From Cloacimonetes bacterium TCS60 (GTDB taxonomy: Bacteria > Cloacimonadota > Cloacimonadia > JGIOTU-2): a stretch of DNA of 6,328 nucleotides. Shown piece after piece: positions 6,117 through 6,328 of the stretch. The translations under genes and the position numbers were made by a program. Below the pieces are notes generated by a model. It did not search any database. It was given only the letters and a program-made list of their open reading frames with translations, and was not told the DNA's origin. The stretch is from assembly GCA_001577135.1 (NCBI GenBank), contig LSCK01000107.1, forward strand, positions 1 through 6,328, written 5' to 3'. Within the stretch, counting starts at the first letter, position 1; the number at the start of each line of letters is the position of its first letter.

Positions 6117-6170
6117 AACCTTGAAAGAGTTAATTATCCAAGAAATTTTGTATGAAACTTTTTCAAGGTT
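6117..6170. terminator. Long hairpin between convergent genes, candidate bidirectional terminator
   Basis: AACCTTGAAAGAGTT (6117-6131) pairs with AACTTTTTCAAGGTT (6156-6170) over 15 bp, with a single G-T wobble and a 24-base loop. On the minus strand the stem is followed by GCTTTCTTTT, a good T-rich tail, so it probably ends the minus-strand gene whose stop is at 6225-6227. On the plus strand the tail (TAATTATTATTT) is weaker. The location between two convergent genes supports this role. The loop is longer than in a typical terminator. Confidence 0.5.
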
Positions 6171-6182
6171 TAATTATTATTT

Positions 6183-6214
6183 CTCTGTGTTCTCAGTTTC
6201 TCTGTGACTCTGTG
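6183..6214. repeat. Three CTCTGTG direct repeats
   Basis: CTCTGTG occurs at 6183-6189, 6200-6206 and 6208-6214, the first two within the longer TTCTCTGTG. The pattern lies just downstream of the minus-strand gene's stop. From memory, CTCTGTG-rich spacers of this kind are common in Ignavibacteria-like genomes, but their role is not known to me. No coding frame is implied. Confidence 0.5.
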
Positions 6215-6224
6215 TTTAATTCTT

Positions 6225-6328
6225 TTATTTCAACAGCAGGCATTTCCTGCCAGCAATAATTTCCCCCTCTACTCTAAGCTGATAGTAATAGACTCCGCTG
6301 GTTACAGGTTTGCCGTTTTCATCTTTTC
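6225..6328 (-). CDS. C-terminal end of a protein with FlgD-like/type IX secretion sorting domain (partial)
   Basis: Reading the minus strand from the right edge, 33 codons end at TAA (6225-6227). The peptide contains DENGKPVTSGVYYYQL, then EGEIIAGRKCLLLK at the very C-terminus. This is the classic ending of FlgD-like Ig/type A C-terminal sorting domains (SGVYxYxL ... RKxLLLK), carried by large proteins exported through the type IX secretion system and often kept at the cell surface. Most of the gene, including its start and functional domains, is outside the window, so its activity cannot be named. It is transcribed towards the SAM-linked operon and appears unrelated to it. GCAGGCATTTCCTGC (6235-6249) is a small palindrome inside the coding end. 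Confidence 0.85.
   Translation of the reverse strand, partial: KDENGKPVTSGVYYYQLRVEGEIIAGRKCLLLK

Larger units (their letters stand above)
5961..6224. other. Intergenic region between operon and convergent minus-strand gene
   Basis: No credible coding frame is seen on either strand. It contains, in order, a small GTTAG/CTGAC hairpin (6001-6014), a GC-rich hairpin followed by a T-rich run (6038-6061), an 18-base palindrome (6079-6096), a 15-bp long hairpin (6117-6170) and three CTCTGTG repeats (6183-6214). Local composition is richer in G+C near 6018-6060 than in the operon. The stacked inverted repeats fit a transcription-ending zone between convergent transcripts, possibly with remnants of a small dispersed repeat. 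Confidence 0.6.

Noticed and set aside
6079..6214. Tandem short repeats as a CRISPR array
   Set aside because: The repeats are 7-18 bases, irregularly spaced and not separated by uniform spacers, and no cas gene is present.
6235..6249. GCAGG-CATTT-CCTGC palindrome as a terminator or CRISPR-like repeat
   Set aside because: It lies inside the coding end of the sorting-domain protein, is short and is single-copy here.

Overview
The window is AT-rich DNA from a bacterium that probably belongs to the Bacteroidota/Ignavibacteria-like (FCB) part of the tree. The best evidence is at the right edge: on the minus strand, the last 33 codons of a protein have the SGVYYYQL...RK-LLLK ending of a FlgD-like/type IX secretion C-terminal sorting domain. 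The CTCTGTG-rich spacer beside it is also, from memory, common in such genomes. The placement is an inference from a short stretch.

Layout. Bases 1-36 are the 3' part of a SAM-II-type (SAM-alpha, or the related SAM-V) riboswitch. It leads into a canonical S-adenosylmethionine synthetase (43-1173, metK). After a short spacer, a second and apparently complete riboswitch of the same class (1272-1326) precedes a tightly packed operon of four genes. These are a MoxR-type AAA+ ATPase (1331-2716), an unrecognised 196-residue protein (2713-3303), a protein with an N-terminal HExxH metallopeptidase-like domain and a C-terminal von Willebrand factor A domain (3303-4622), and a second, highly divergent SAM synthetase homologue (4631-5800). 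Overlaps of 4 nt and 1 nt and a gap of 8 nt indicate co-transcription and coupled translation. Immediately after it, an open frame without an AUG (about 5811-5960) encodes a short Cys/Trp/His-rich peptide that may be a sixth gene or a decayed one. The rest (5961-6224) is non-coding, with several inverted repeats that probably include terminators between the operon and the convergent minus-strand gene.

How the parts may work together. MoxR ATPases paired with VWA proteins act as chaperone-like remodelling modules, and some VWA-MoxR operons have been proposed to be conflict (defence) systems. What stands out here is the link to SAM at two levels. The ATPase operon sits behind a SAM-sensing translational switch, and it ends with a MetK paralogue that keeps the ATP/phosphate residues. 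By gapless alignment with the upstream MetK, that paralogue has lost a conserved Glu (now Arg59) of the methionine pocket. It probably also lacks the pocket Gln (Pro99) and has Lys for the active-site Arg (Lys260). A consistent but unproven reading is a MoxR-VWA system that is derepressed when cellular SAM falls, for example through phage SAM lyase or heavy methylation, and that makes or senses SAM or a SAM-like compound.
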